Positions 37,955-46,824 of a DNA stretch of 64,000 nt are shown piece by piece. Origin of the DNA: Cellulosimicrobium sp. CUA-896 (GTDB lineage Bacteria; Actinomycetota; Actinomycetes; Actinomycetales; Cellulomonadaceae); NCBI RefSeq assembly GCF_001942335.1, contig NZ_MKKH01000002.1, forward strand, positions 1 to 64,000. The letters run 5' to 3'. Every line of letters begins with the position of its first letter. The first letter of the stretch is position 1. Under the pieces are notes generated by a model. The model was given only the letters and a program-made list of their open reading frames with translations. It did not search any database and was not told where the DNA came from. The position numbers and the translations under genes are program-made.

Positions 37955-38818
37955 GTGACGTCCTCTCCCGCTGCCGGTCCCCCGTCCACCGTGCCCGACG
38001 CCGGGCTCCCGCCGTGGGCGGTCGGCTCCCCCGTGCGCCTGCTCGCCGCGGCGCTCGTCGCGGGGTCCGCGGTGCTGCTGTTCGCGGTGCACGTGCGCCC
38101 GGTCGGCTACGTCCCGCTCGTCGCCGGGGTGGCGATCGGGTGGGCGGTCGACCGTGCGCTCGGGCGCGACCTCGCCCTGATCGGCCTGGGGATGGCGATC
38201 ATCTCGGCGATCTCGCTCGAGGCCGACCTGTCGGACGCCGGCATGCTGCGCTTCGCGGTCGCGCTCTCCTCGGCGGTGCTCGTGCCGTGGGCGCTGTCGC
38301 GCTTCGCCTTCCGCGACCCGACCATCACGTTCCCGGTCGCGACGGGGCGGCGCTGGACGCGCGGGCAGCTCGTCTACCTCGCCGTGGTCGTCGTCGCGGG
38401 CTACCTGATCCTGCCGTTCTACTTCATCGGGTCGGGGGCGTACCGCAACTGGCCGGAGGTCACGGGCGGCCAGGAGATCGCGCGGCTCTTCGTCGGCGTC
38501 AACGCGGTCGGCATCTGGGACGAGCTGTTCTTCGTCTGCGTCGTCTTCGCCCTGCTGCGCAAGCACTTCGGGCTGTGGACCGCGAACCTGCTGCAGGCCA
38601 CGGTCTTCGTCTCGTTCCTGTGGGAGCTCGGGTACCGCGAGTGGGGCCCGCTGCTGACGATCCCGTTCGCCCTGGTGCAGGGCTGGATCTTCTCGTGGAG
38701 CAAGTCCTTCACCTACGTGGTGGCGGTGCACCTGCTGTTCGACCTCGTGGTCTTCGGCGTGCTCGTGCACGCGCACCACCCCGAGCTGTTCGACGTGTTC
38801 GTCACCGCGCCGCGATGA
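37955..38818 (+). CDS. CPBP-family intramembrane protease-like protein
   Basis: The 287-residue protein has about eight membrane helices. GIWDELFFVCVVFALLRKHF resembles motif 1 of the CPBP/ABI (type II CAAX) protease family, with an acidic Glu but D-E in place of E-E. HLLFDLVVF near the end resembles the final His motif. The changed first acidic pair means activity is not assured. GTG 37955 is chosen; an earlier start would overlap the phosphoesterase leader. Role unknown. Confidence 0.68.
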   Translation: MTSSPAAGPPSTVPDAGLPPWAVGSPVRLLAAALVAGSAVLLFAVHVRPVGYVPLVAGVAIGWAVDRALGRDLALIGLGMAIISAISLEADLSDAGMLRFAVALSSAVLVPWALSRFAFRDPTITFPVATGRRWTRGQLVYLAVVVVAGYLILPFYFIGSGAYRNWPEVTGGQEIARLFVGVNAVGIWDELFFVCVVFALLRKHFGLWTANLLQATVFVSFLWELGYREWGPLLTIPFALVQGWIFSWSKSFTYVVAVHLLFDLVVFGVLVHAHHPELFDVFVTAPR

Positions 38819-38841
38819 CGGGACGCTCCTAGCCTGGCCCC

Positions 38842-39498
38842 ATGGAGCAGGTCCGGCGGGACGCGCGGCGTGCACGGGCGAGCGGCGAGGCGCACGGCCT
38901 CGACCGTGTGCTCGCGTTCGGCGACGCCGTCGTCGCGATCGCGATCACGCTCGTCGTGCTCCCCGTCGTCGACCGCGCGCTGGACGCCGGCTCGGCGCGC
39001 GAGTTCTTCGCCGAGAGCTGGGGCACGCTCGCGCCAGCCGGGATCAGCTTCGTCGTCATCGCGCTCTTCTGGCGCGTCCACCACTGGCTCTTCCTGCCCG
39101 CGACCGGCTACTCCGGCACCGTGCTCCAGCTCGAGATGCTCTGGCTCGCGTCGATCGTCGCGCTGCCCGTCGCGACGGTGCTCGACTTCACGTCCGGGGG
39201 CGGCGACCGGCTCGCGCTCGGCGTCTACATCGGGCTCATGCTCGTCAGCTCGCTGACGCTGCGCGCGGAGCGCGCGGTGCTCGTCCACCAGGGCTTCCTC
39301 GACGACGACCCGACCGAGACCGTGGTGGACCGCTGGGTCGGCGCCGTGCTGCTCGCCGTCGCGCTGGTGCTCGCCGTCCTCTTCCCGGACCAGGGTGCGG
39401 CCTGGCTGCTGGTCCTCCTGCTCGAGCGCCCGATCCGCGCGGTCGGCGGCCGGCGACGTCAGCCCGCGGCGCCGTCGCCGTCGAGCGGGGGGACGTAG
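38842..39498 (+). CDS. TMEM175-family potassium channel-like protein
   Basis: The 218-residue protein carries the DUF1211/TMEM175 signature RVLAFGDAVVAIAITLVVLP in helix 1, which lines the pore in structures of bacterial TMEM175, and the FWRVHHWLF motif in helix 3. About five to six helices are visible. Bacterial homologues are tetrameric potassium-leak channels. A TAGCCT box ends 6 bases before the ATG and there is no ribosome binding site, suggesting a leaderless message. Its last 40 bases overlap the convergent SRPBCC gene. Confidence 0.88.
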   Translation: MEQVRRDARRARASGEAHGLDRVLAFGDAVVAIAITLVVLPVVDRALDAGSAREFFAESWGTLAPAGISFVVIALFWRVHHWLFLPATGYSGTVLQLEMLWLASIVALPVATVLDFTSGGGDRLALGVYIGLMLVSSLTLRAERAVLVHQGFLDDDPTETVVDRWVGAVLLAVALVLAVLFPDQGAAWLLVLLLERPIRAVGGRRRQPAAPSPSSGGT

Positions 39499-40118
39499 AA
39501 CGCCGTCGTCGCGGCGACGCGCGCCGCGACCGTCTCCGCGTCGAGGCCGTCGGACGCCGCGAGCGCCGCACCCCACGCCTCGCTGCTCGCCGTGTTGAAC
39601 GCCCGCACCGCAGGGTCGGCCGCGACCTCCTCGGGCGTGCCCGGCAGGCCGCCGCCCCCGAGGTGCAGCGCGAGGCCGAGGAGCGCGCCGTCCCAGCCCA
39701 CGCCGACGGCACCGGGTCCGAACTGGTCCCACATCTCCGGGGGCGTGACGGCGGTGTGCTCGAGCGTCAGCCGCGAGCCGTCGCCCGCGGGCTCGAGCCG
39801 CACGTCCACGACGGACGAGTCCTCCGGGCCCTGCGGGCCCATGCCCCACGTGACCTGCAGGTGCCGCGGGGCGTCGCAGACGCGGATCTCGCCGCTCGCG
39901 TTGCCCTCGACCTGGTAGGAGCCGCCCACGCGGAGCTCGCCCGTCACGGGCAGGAACCAGCGCGGGAGGCGCTCAGGGTTCGTCACGGCGTCCCACACGT
40001 CCTCGACGGCGGCGGGGTACGTCCGCGACAGCGTCACGACGCGCGCCTCGCCCGCCGGGAGCGTCCCGCTCCCGACCGCGCGCTGCACGGCCTCCAGCTC
40101 GGCGATGAGGTCCTTCAT
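39459..40118 (-). CDS. SRPBCC/AHSA1 domain protein
   Basis: The 219-residue protein has the AHSA1-type START fold: VTLSRTYPAAVEDVWDAVTNPERLPRW (in part), GGSYQVEGNASGEI and LTLEHTAVTPPEMWDQFGPGAVGVGWDGAL. It is translationally coupled to an ArsR gene through ATGA, a pairing common in actinobacteria in which the ArsR protein controls the SRPBCC gene. The ligand is unknown. The C-terminal 80 residues extend beyond the usual domain. Confidence 0.88.
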   Translation of the reverse strand: MKDLIAELEAVQRAVGSGTLPAGEARVVTLSRTYPAAVEDVWDAVTNPERLPRWFLPVTGELRVGGSYQVEGNASGEIRVCDAPRHLQVTWGMGPQGPEDSSVVDVRLEPAGDGSRLTLEHTAVTPPEMWDQFGPGAVGVGWDGALLGLALHLGGGGLPGTPEEVAADPAVRAFNTASSEAWGAALAASDGLDAETVAARVAATTAFYVPPLDGDGAAG

Positions 40119-40560
40119 CCTGTCCTCCGTCCCGCCGGCCCCGTGCCGGTGGCCGGCTCCTCGTCGGTGGCCGACGGCGAGGCGCCGCCCGCCCCTGCCC
40201 TGCTGCCCGTGGTGGTCGCCTCGTCACGCCCGGCGAGGCGCCGCTCGCGCGCGCCCGGACGAGCTCGGTCCCGAGCGCGTCGAGCCGCTGCTCCCAGAAC
40301 GTGCGGAGCCCGGCCGCCCAGTCCTCGACCTCGCCGAGCGGCGTCGGGTCGAGGGCGTAGAGACGACGCGTGCCCTCCGCACGGACCGTCGTGAACCCGT
40401 GCGTCCGCAGCACCTTGAGGTGCTGCGAGACCGCGGGCTGGCTGATGCCGAACTCCGCGCCGACGTCCGCCGCGATCTCCCCCGCGGCCCGCTCCCCCGC
40501 CGCGAGGACCTCGAGGATCCGCCGCCGGACCGGGTCGCCGAGGACGTCGAACGCTTCCAC
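40115..40560 (-). CDS. ArsR-family regulator (frameshifted near its end)
   Basis: The winged-helix protein (VEAFDVLGDPVRRRILEVLA, ISQPAVSQHLKVLRTHGF, then RAEGTRRLYALDPTPLGEVE) is of the ArsR type usually paired with SRPBCC genes. The last 35 or so codons change frame near 40245; restoring one base gives a tail ending in TGA that overlaps the next ATG as ATGA, the expected coupling. Without it the gene would overrun the SRPBCC gene by 145 bases. GTG 40560 follows GGAG. Confidence 0.85.
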
Positions 40561-40581
40561 GTCTCCATCATGGAGCCTCGG

Positions 40582-40596
40582 CTTATATAAGTCAAC
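40582..40596. promoter_or_regulatory. AT-rich palindrome and promoter of the ArsR-SRPBCC pair
   Basis: CTTATATAAG (40582-40591) is a perfect palindrome in a locally AT-rich island. On the minus strand TTGACT begins at 40596 and is followed after 17 bases by CATGAT, close to a -35/-10 pair, so a bound ArsR dimer would block it. The site is 22-31 bases upstream of the arsR-type start. Confidence 0.55.
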
Positions 40597-40721
40597 AGTG
40601 ATTCTACCGCGCAACGTCAGCGCGACCCCCCGTGAGCGCTGCACCCGTGCACGGACGCAGCGCTCGAGCGGCCGCACCCGCCCGACGCCCTCGCGTCGAC
40701 GGCGACGGTCCGGCCGTGGCG

Positions 40722-41722
40722 TCAGCGGCGCCGGCCCCGTCCACGGCCGCCCGGCGCGCCACCCTTGCCGCCCTTTCCGCCCTTGCCGCCCTGACTGCCC
40801 TTGCCGCCCTTGCCGCCCTTGCCGTTCTTGCTGCCGCGAGCCGACCCGCGACCGCCCGACCCTCGCCGCCGGCACGGTCGCCGTCGCGCGGGGCCCTCGA
40901 CGACCGCGCCGGACGCCCCGTCGCGGCGTCGCCGCCCGCACCCGCGCCGCCGGACGTCGCGGCGCGCCCGCGCGAGCTGTTGACCGTGCGCCCCCGCACG
41001 ATCCCCACCATCTCCTCGACGAGGTCGTCGGCTCCGTCCGCGACCCACGCGAGCGCGACGGGGGCGGTCGGGGCTCCCTCGACCCGGCGGTGGACCACGT
41101 CCTTGCGGTGGTGCAGCCGCGCGAGCGACTGCGGCGCGACGAGGACGCCGACACCCGCCGCGACGAGGACGACGGCGTCGGCGGTCGTGGCCGGGCGCTC
41201 GACGGCGGGCCGGCCGGGCGGCACGGGCGCGTCGTCCGCGGCACCCGGCACACCCGGCGCACCCGCCCACGCGAGGACGTCGTCGACCGGGCGTAGGAGG
41301 ACGTCGTCGGCGAGGTCGGCGAGCGCGACCGTCTCGTCCGGCTCGAGCGCGGCCAGCAGGTGGTCGCGCGGGACGAGGACGACGGGCGTCTCCTCGTAGA
41401 GCGGGATCGCGGCGAGCACGTCGCGGTCGACCGGCAGGCGCAGGATCGCGGCGTCGGCCTCGCCGTCGCGCAGCGCGCGCTCGGCGTCGGCGGCCTCGGT
41501 GGCGACGAGCTCGAGCGGGACGTCGGGGAGCCGCTCGCGCCACGTGCGCACCCACTTCGCCGGGGTCGCACCGGGCACGTACGCGAGCCGGAACACCCGC
41601 GCCCCGCCCCGGACGTCCTCGCCGTCGCGCCCCTGCTCGGGCGCCGACCGGTCACGCCCGGCATGCCCGAGGGCCGGTTCGGCCCCCGCCTCGTGCGGCA
41701 CCGGTCCGCGCTCGTCCTCCAC
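40722..41722 (-). CDS. LysR-type substrate-binding domain protein lacking a DNA-binding domain
   Basis: After about 42 variable residues the product goes straight into a LysR effector domain (FRLAYVPGATPAKWVRTWRE, LYEETPVVLVPRDHLL, TTADAVVLVAAGVGVLVAPQ). It has no helix-turn-helix. It then passes through VRGRTVNSSRGR into a low-complexity tail. A shift of one base near 40865 gives a Gly/Lys-rich end (SKNGKGGKGGKG) stopping at 40722; without it an Ala/Arg-rich frame runs to 40604. The Gly/Lys end looks more natural. GTG 41722. It is divergent from DUF5997, a pairing I recall in other actinobacteria. Function unknown. Confidence 0.75.
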
Positions 41723-41812
41723 TCCCCCACCCTAGGCGGACCGCGCGGGCGCGCGCCCGCGCCACGACCGCGCGGGACCTGCCGGAGCGCCGCGAGCAAC
41801 TACCCTGACCTC

Positions 41813-42193
41813 ATGAGCCCCCAGCAGTCCGCGCAGTCGATGAAGCCCGCCACGGCGGCGAAGAAGCTCGGGGTGTACCTGCCCGCGACGCCGGAGGAGT
41901 TCCGGGCGGACACCGTGACGCGCGCGGAGCTCGACGAGCTCGAGAAGCACCCGCCGCAGTGGCTCAGCGACCTGCGCCGCAACGGACCGCACCCGCGGCC
42001 CGTGGTCGCCGGCCGCCTCGGCATCTCGATCTCCGGCCTCGCGCGCGGCGGCGTCACGGAGCCGCTGACGACCGAGCAGATCAACGAGCTCCGCGAGGAC
42101 CCGCCCGAGTGGCTCGTGCGCGAGCGCGAGACGCAGGCGAAGGTCCGCGCCGAGGAGGACAGGGTCGCGGCGGAACGGGCGAAGAAGGCCTGA
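41813..42193 (+). CDS. DUF5997 protein
   Basis: The 126-residue protein (AATKKLGVYLPATPEEF-like start, here ATAAKKLGVYLPATPEEFRA; then LEKHPPQWLSDLRRNGPHPR and ISISGLARGGVTEPLTTEQI) matches the actinobacterial family DUF5997. Its role is unknown; the middle reads like a small nucleic-acid-binding helical domain, and the C-terminus is a charged helix. TACCCT (41801-41806) ends 6 bases before the ATG with no ribosome binding site, so the message is probably leaderless. It is divergent from the HTH-less LysR gene. Confidence 0.86.
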   Translation: MSPQQSAQSMKPATAAKKLGVYLPATPEEFRADTVTRAELDELEKHPPQWLSDLRRNGPHPRPVVAGRLGISISGLARGGVTEPLTTEQINELREDPPEWLVRERETQAKVRAEEDRVAAERAKKA

Positions 42194-42224
42194 CCGTCGG
42201 CGACCTCCGCGACGTCGGCGCTCG

Positions 42225-42605
42225 TCAGCCGGCGGACCCGGCGGCCCGATCGGTGTGGCCGAGCGACAGGTCGGGCGCGACGGCGTCGCGCACGCGCCGC
42301 TTGAGGTCGGGGATCTCGGGGAACCCGCCGTCGGTCCTGCGGTCCCACAGGAGCACCGGGCCGCTGCCCGCGTCGAGCGTGACGCGGAAGACGCCGTCCG
42401 TCCCCGGCACGAGCGCGACCTCGCCGAGCCGCGTGCGGAACGTCTGGAGCAGCTCCTGAGCCACCCAGGCCGCGCGCAGCAGCCACCGGCACTGCGTGCA
42501 GTACTCCACGGCCACGCGGGCGTCCCCGCGCGGCACGGTCGCGTCGGGCGCGGTGCTCCCGGCGGGGTGCGGTGGAGGGGCGGAGGGCGGGGCGTCGTCG
42601 GTCAT
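42225..42605 (-). CDS. Rdx/SelT-SelW-SelH-like thioredoxin-fold protein
   Basis: The 126-residue protein begins with a Pro-rich leader and then shows VEYCTQCRWLLRAAWVAQEL, the Cys-x-x-Cys redox motif of the Rdx family in which cysteine replaces the selenocysteine of animal SelW. GGFPEIPDLKRRVRD and the final LGHTDR are also family features. A redox role is likely; substrates are unknown. ATG 42605. It is convergent with DUF5997. Confidence 0.85.
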   Translation of the reverse strand: MTDDAPPSAPPPHPAGSTAPDATVPRGDARVAVEYCTQCRWLLRAAWVAQELLQTFRTRLGEVALVPGTDGVFRVTLDAGSGPVLLWDRRTDGGFPEIPDLKRRVRDAVAPDLSLGHTDRAAGSAG

Positions 42606-42646
42606 GACGCCCAGCCTAGGCAGGGCGCGGGCTCTCCCGCTGCGCC

Positions 42647-44039
42647 TCACGCGTCGCGCTCGGCGGGCAGCCGGCCGCTCGCGACCGCCGCCTCCAGCAG
42701 CGCGTGGTCGTTCTCCACGACGTCCGCGTACGCGCGGGCCCATGCGGCGACGGCGTCGTCGAACGCGTCGGACCGCCCGAGGTACCCGTGGACGACGCGC
42801 GCGCCCGGCGACTGGCTGTGCGCGCGAGCGAGCACCCGGCCGCAGAAGCCGCCGAACCGCGCGAGCTGCACGGGCGTGAGACGGTCCAGCTCCACCGCGC
42901 CCTTCATGTCGCGGAACTGCCGCCAGTAGTAGTCGACCCGGCGCCCGAGCGGGCTCTCGTCGGCCTCGACGGTCGTCCACCCGAGGAACGGGTCCGAGTG
43001 CGCCTGGAGGATGCGCTGCGCGGCGACGACGCGCCGACCTGCGCGGGGACGCCTCCGACCGGGACGAGCCCCGACGGCAGCGCGTCGGCCGTCCCGCCGT
43101 ACGTCGCGAGCACGGACGGCACCGCCTCCTTGACCTGGAGCACCAGCGGCTCCCCCGCCGGCCCCTCGAGCAGCACGATGTAGCACCGGGTCCCGACGCT
43201 GCCGACACCGACGACGCGCAGCACGTGGTCGACGAGCGTGAACTGCCCGAGGAGCAGGCGCACGTCCGCGCGCAGCGGCTCGCGGTAGCGCTCGAACAGC
43301 GTCGTGAGCTGCTCGACCGTGGCGTGCTCGACGTGCTGGGTGACCGGCGGCTGGTCGACGATCCGGGTCCGGCCGTCGGCGGTGCGCGTCGTGATCCGGC
43401 GGACCACGCGCTCGGACGTGCGCCGTCGCGCCTTGCGCACGGTGCGCCGCAGCTCCTCGCGGCCGGCCTCCTCGAGCATCGGCGCGACCGCCTCGACCTC
43501 GACCTGGAACGCGAAGCGCTCGACGGCGCTCAGGGAGAGCAGCTCGTCCAGGGCCTCGCGGTACCCGCGCACCGCGAGGCGCGCCGCCGCGCCGCACTGC
43601 TCCTCCGTCATGCCCTTGTCGCGCCCGGCGACGTGCATGCTCGCGGCGAGGCGCTTGACGTCCCACTCCCACGGCGCGTCGCCGGCCTCGTCGAAGTCGT
43701 TGAGGTCGAAGACGACGCGCCGCTCGGGCGAGGCGAACAGGCCGAAGTTCGCCACGTGCGCGTCACCGCACGCCACGACGGCGACCCCGGTCCGCGGAGC
43801 TCCCCGCAGGTCGGCCGCCATGATCGCGGCGACCCGCGGTACCAGGCGAACGGCGACTCCAGCATGCGCCCGACGCGCAGCGGCACGAGCTCGGGGAGCC
43901 GCTCCGCGTTCTGCGCGGCGACGACCGCGACGGGGTCGCGCGCGGGGAGCGCCAGCTCCGCGTGGCTGCGTCGCGGCACGCGGTCGCGCAGCGCACGCCC
44001 GGCGGCTCGCGACGCCGCGAGCGTCCTCGGGACCTCCAT
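42647..44039 (-). CDS. DUF2252 protein (two frameshifts)
   Basis: The roughly 464-residue product belongs to DUF2252, a kinase-like-fold family of unknown substrate. LVPLRVGRMLESPFAWYRG, CGDAHVANFGLFASPER, FDLNDFDEAGDAPWEWDVKR, then LVLQVKEAVPSVL and HGYLGRSDAFDDAVAAWARAYAD are present. They lie in three frames. One base is missing near 43830 (YRGVAAIMAADL) and one near 43036 (QVGRVVAAQRILQ). GDAHVANFG and FDLNDFD correspond to catalytic-loop and metal motifs. ATG 44039. Confidence 0.9.
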
Positions 44040-44126
44040 CGCCCCACCTCCCCGCACCTGGTCGCAGGCTAGCGCCCGGCGCCCCGTGGTGCAGGGCCGT
44101 CGCGCGGGGTCGGGGAGACTGGTCCG

Positions 44127-45352
44127 GTGACCAGCAGCCCTGCCGACCTCGCCGACGTCCTCGACCGGCTCGGGACGGGCGACCCCGGGCCCCGGCGGGA
44201 GGACTCCCCCGTCGCCGTGGACGCCGCCGACCGGCTCCTGCTCCGCGAGGCGGCCGGACACCTCGCCGACGCCGGTGCGGGCGCGGTCGCGGTCGTCGAC
44301 GACCGGTACGGCGCGCTGACGCTGGGTGCCGTCGCGCTCGTCGGCGTGCGCGACGGACGCCGGGGCGCGGACACCGACCGGGCCCTCGTCCGGGTGCACC
44401 AGGACGCCTGCACGGCCGCGGCCGCGCTCGACGCGAACGCCGTCGCGCTCGACCTCCGCGGCACGTACACCCGGCACGGTCTCGGCCCCGACCTCCTCGC
44501 CGGGGCCCGCGTCGTCCTGCTGCGGCTCCCCCGCGGCCTGGCGGCGCTGCGCGACGTCGCGGAGCACGTCGCGCGGGACGCGGACCCGGGCGTCGTCCTG
44601 CTCGCCGTCGGGCGGGTGAAGCACATGACGCCGGCGATGAACGACGTGCTGGGCGAGTCGTTCGCCGACGTGCGGGCGAGCCGCGGGAGCGGCAAGTCGC
44701 GCGTGCTCGTGGCGCGCTCGCCGCGTACGGGCCGGCCGCTCACGTACCCGGTCACGGCCTCGCTGCCCGACGTCGGGCTGACGGTCGCCGCGTACGGCGC
44801 CGCGTTCGCCGGGGCGGGGCTCGACCTCGGCACCCGGTTCCTCGTCGAGACGATCGAGGGCGCCGGCGCGGGCGCCCTCGGTGGACCGGCGCCCGACGGA
44901 CCGGGCGGGCCGGCGGCGTCGACGGACGTCGTCGACCTCGGGTGCGGGACCGGGATCCTCGCGACCTGGGCGGCGCGGCGGTGGCCGGCGGCGCGCGTGG
45001 TCGCGACCGACCGCTCGGACGCCGCCGTGCGTTCCGCCGCGCTCACGGCGCGGGTCAACGGCGCGTCGGGGCGCGTGCTCGTCGTGCAGGACGACGCCGG
45101 GGCGTCCCTCCCGGACGCGGGCGCCGACGTCGTCCTGCTCAACCCGCCGTTCCACGAGGCGCGGCGTTGCGCACCGGGACCGCGCCCCGGATGTTCGCCG
45201 CTGCCGGGCGGCTCCTGCGCCCCGGCGGCGAGCTGTGGTGCGTGTGGAACTCGCACCTGCGCTACCGGCCGGCGCTCGAGCGTGCGGTCGGCCCGACCGC
45301 CCAGGTCGGGCGCGACCGGCGCTTCACGGTGACGCGCAGCACGCGCCGCTGA
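44127..45352 (+). CDS. RsmC/RlmG-like class I methyltransferase (frameshifted)
   Basis: The protein has an N-terminal degenerate methyltransferase-like half and a C-terminal catalytic domain with the SAM motif VVDLGCGTGILATWAARR and the NPPF motif (VLLNPPFHEA) of guanine-N2 rRNA methyltransferases. KHMTPAMNDVLGESF in the first half is typical of the RsmC/RlmG group. The frame breaks near 45166 (FHEAAALRTGTAPRMF), one lost base. GTG 44127 lies 6 bases after a GAGACT box. The modified rRNA position is not determinable. Confidence 0.88.
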
Positions 45353-45395
45353 GGGTCGTGGCCGCGCGTCCCGGTCGGTCAGGTGGAGCGCGCCG

Positions 45396-45806
45396 TCACT
45401 GCACGTCGACGACGTCGACCACGAAGACGAGGGTGTCCGTGCCGCCGATGCCGGCCTGCGGCACGCCGCGCTGGCCGTACCCGTGCTCCGGCGGGATCGA
45501 GAGCAGGACGCGCGAGCCGACGTTCTGCCCGACGAGGCCCTTGTCCCAGCCACCGATGACGGCGTTCACGCCGATCGGGAACGCGATGGTGTCGCCGCGG
45601 TCGTAGGAGTTGTCGAACACCTGGCCGCCCCACACCTGGCCGAGGTAGTGCACGACGATGTTGCGCCCGGCGGTGACCGCCGGCCCGGAGCCCTCGCTGA
45701 GCACGACGACCTGGAGGCCGTCGGGCGCCCCCGACTCGGGGAAGGTGAGGGCCGGCTTCTCGCCGAAGGACCCGGACGCGGTCGGGAGGGTGGGCTGGTC
45801 GGTCAA
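45396..45806 (-). CDS. FKBP-type peptidyl-prolyl isomerase
   Basis: The 136-residue protein has a complete FKBP domain: VHYLGQVWGGQVFDNSYDRG, FPIGVNAVIGGWDKGLVGQ and LSIPPEHGYGQRGVPQAGI, with the Tyr, Asp, Phe and Trp that line the proline pocket. It has no signal peptide and is presumably cytoplasmic, assisting folding. The start is a TTG at 45806, the only start giving a normal N-terminus (MTDQPTLPTASGSFGEKP). It is convergent with the methyltransferase gene. Confidence 0.93.
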   Translation of the reverse strand: MTDQPTLPTASGSFGEKPALTFPESGAPDGLQVVVLSEGSGPAVTAGRNIVVHYLGQVWGGQVFDNSYDRGDTIAFPIGVNAVIGGWDKGLVGQNVGSRVLLSIPPEHGYGQRGVPQAGIGGTDTLVFVVDVVDVQ

Positions 45807-45912
45807 CGAGGTTGCCTCTCGTCGATGTGCCGCGAGCGGGTTGCCCGGGCGCGGGCGCGGCGGACGCCGCGGCCCCTCACCCTACGCGGAGAGCGCGTTC
45901 CGCACCGGGGTC

Positions 45913-45941
45913 TTGCACTGCGTGGCTAATAGCATTAGCCT
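45913..45941 (+). promoter_or_regulatory. Promoter with overlapping TetR-type operator
   Basis: TTGCAC (45913-45918), a 17-base spacer and TAGCCT (45936-45941) form a good promoter, and only 7 bases separate it from the ATG, implying a leaderless message. The palindrome GGCTAAT-AGC-ATTAGCC (45924-45940, perfect arms) covers the spacer and -10 box. The TetR protein encoded at the end of this operon is the natural binder. Confidence 0.78.
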
Positions 45942-45948
45942 GTGGGCT

Positions 45949-46824
45949 ATGACTCGATCACCGCTCTCGACGGACGTCCGGTTCCTCCCCCGGCCCGAGG
46001 GCCGCCTCGCGTACACCGACCAGGGCGCCGGCCCCCTCGTGGTCGCCGTCCCCGGCATGGGCGACGTGCGCTCGACGTGGGACGACGTCGTGCCCCCGCT
46101 CGTCGCGGCCGGCCACCGCGTCGTCGTCATGGACCTGCGCGGCCACGGCGACAGCGACACCACGTTCCGCACGCACGGCGACGAGGCGACGGCCTCGGAC
46201 TACGTCGCGCTCGTCGAGCACCTCGGCGCCGGGCCGGCCGTCCTGATGGGCAGCTCGATGGCCGCGTCGGCCGCCGTCGTCGCCGCGGCCGACCGCCCCG
46301 ATCTCGTGCGCGGCCTCGTGCTCGTCGACGGCTTCCTCCGCGCAAACGGCTCGGCCCTCGCGCAGCGCGCGATGCGCGTGCTCTTCCGGCTCGCGCTCGC
46401 CCGCCCCTGGGGCCCGGCGGTGTGGTCGGCGTTCTACGGGTCGCTCGCCAAGGGCCGCCGCCCGGCGCGGCTCGCGCAGCACCGGGCGGCCGTCCGCGCG
46501 AACCTGCGCGACCCCGCACGCCTGCGCTCGTTCCGGGACCTGACCCTGCAGCTCGACCACGCGGTCGTCGAGCCCCGCCTCGCTCACGTGCAGGCGCCCG
46601 CGCTCGCCGTGTTCGGCGCGCTCGACCCCGACTACGGCGACCCTGCCGCCGAGGCGGCGTTCGCCGAGCGGTCGGTCGGCGCGACGACGCTCGTCCTGCC
46701 CGACGTGGGTCACTACCCGCAGATCCAGGCCCCCGACGAGCTCGTCGCCGCGGTCCTCGCCCACCTGGCGACGCTCCCCGCGCACGTGCCGGGCGCGGGG
46801 TCCGAGGAGGGCGGACGTGCCTAG
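45949..46824 (+). CDS. Alpha/beta hydrolase
   Basis: The 291-residue alpha/beta-hydrolase has the oxyanion region VVAVPGMGDVRSTWDDVVPP, MDLRGHGDSD, the nucleophile elbow GSSMAAS (Ser), an acid Asp near FGALDPDYGD and the catalytic His in LPDVGHYPQIQAP. The substrate is unknown. The ATG lies 7 bases after its -10 box without a ribosome binding site. It overlaps the downstream TetR gene by 8 bases, so enzyme and regulator are made together. Confidence 0.9.
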   Translation: MTRSPLSTDVRFLPRPEGRLAYTDQGAGPLVVAVPGMGDVRSTWDDVVPPLVAAGHRVVVMDLRGHGDSDTTFRTHGDEATASDYVALVEHLGAGPAVLMGSSMAASAAVVAAADRPDLVRGLVLVDGFLRANGSALAQRAMRVLFRLALARPWGPAVWSAFYGSLAKGRRPARLAQHRAAVRANLRDPARLRSFRDLTLQLDHAVVEPRLAHVQAPALAVFGALDPDYGDPAAEAAFAERSVGATTLVLPDVGHYPQIQAPDELVAAVLAHLATLPAHVPGAGSEEGGRA

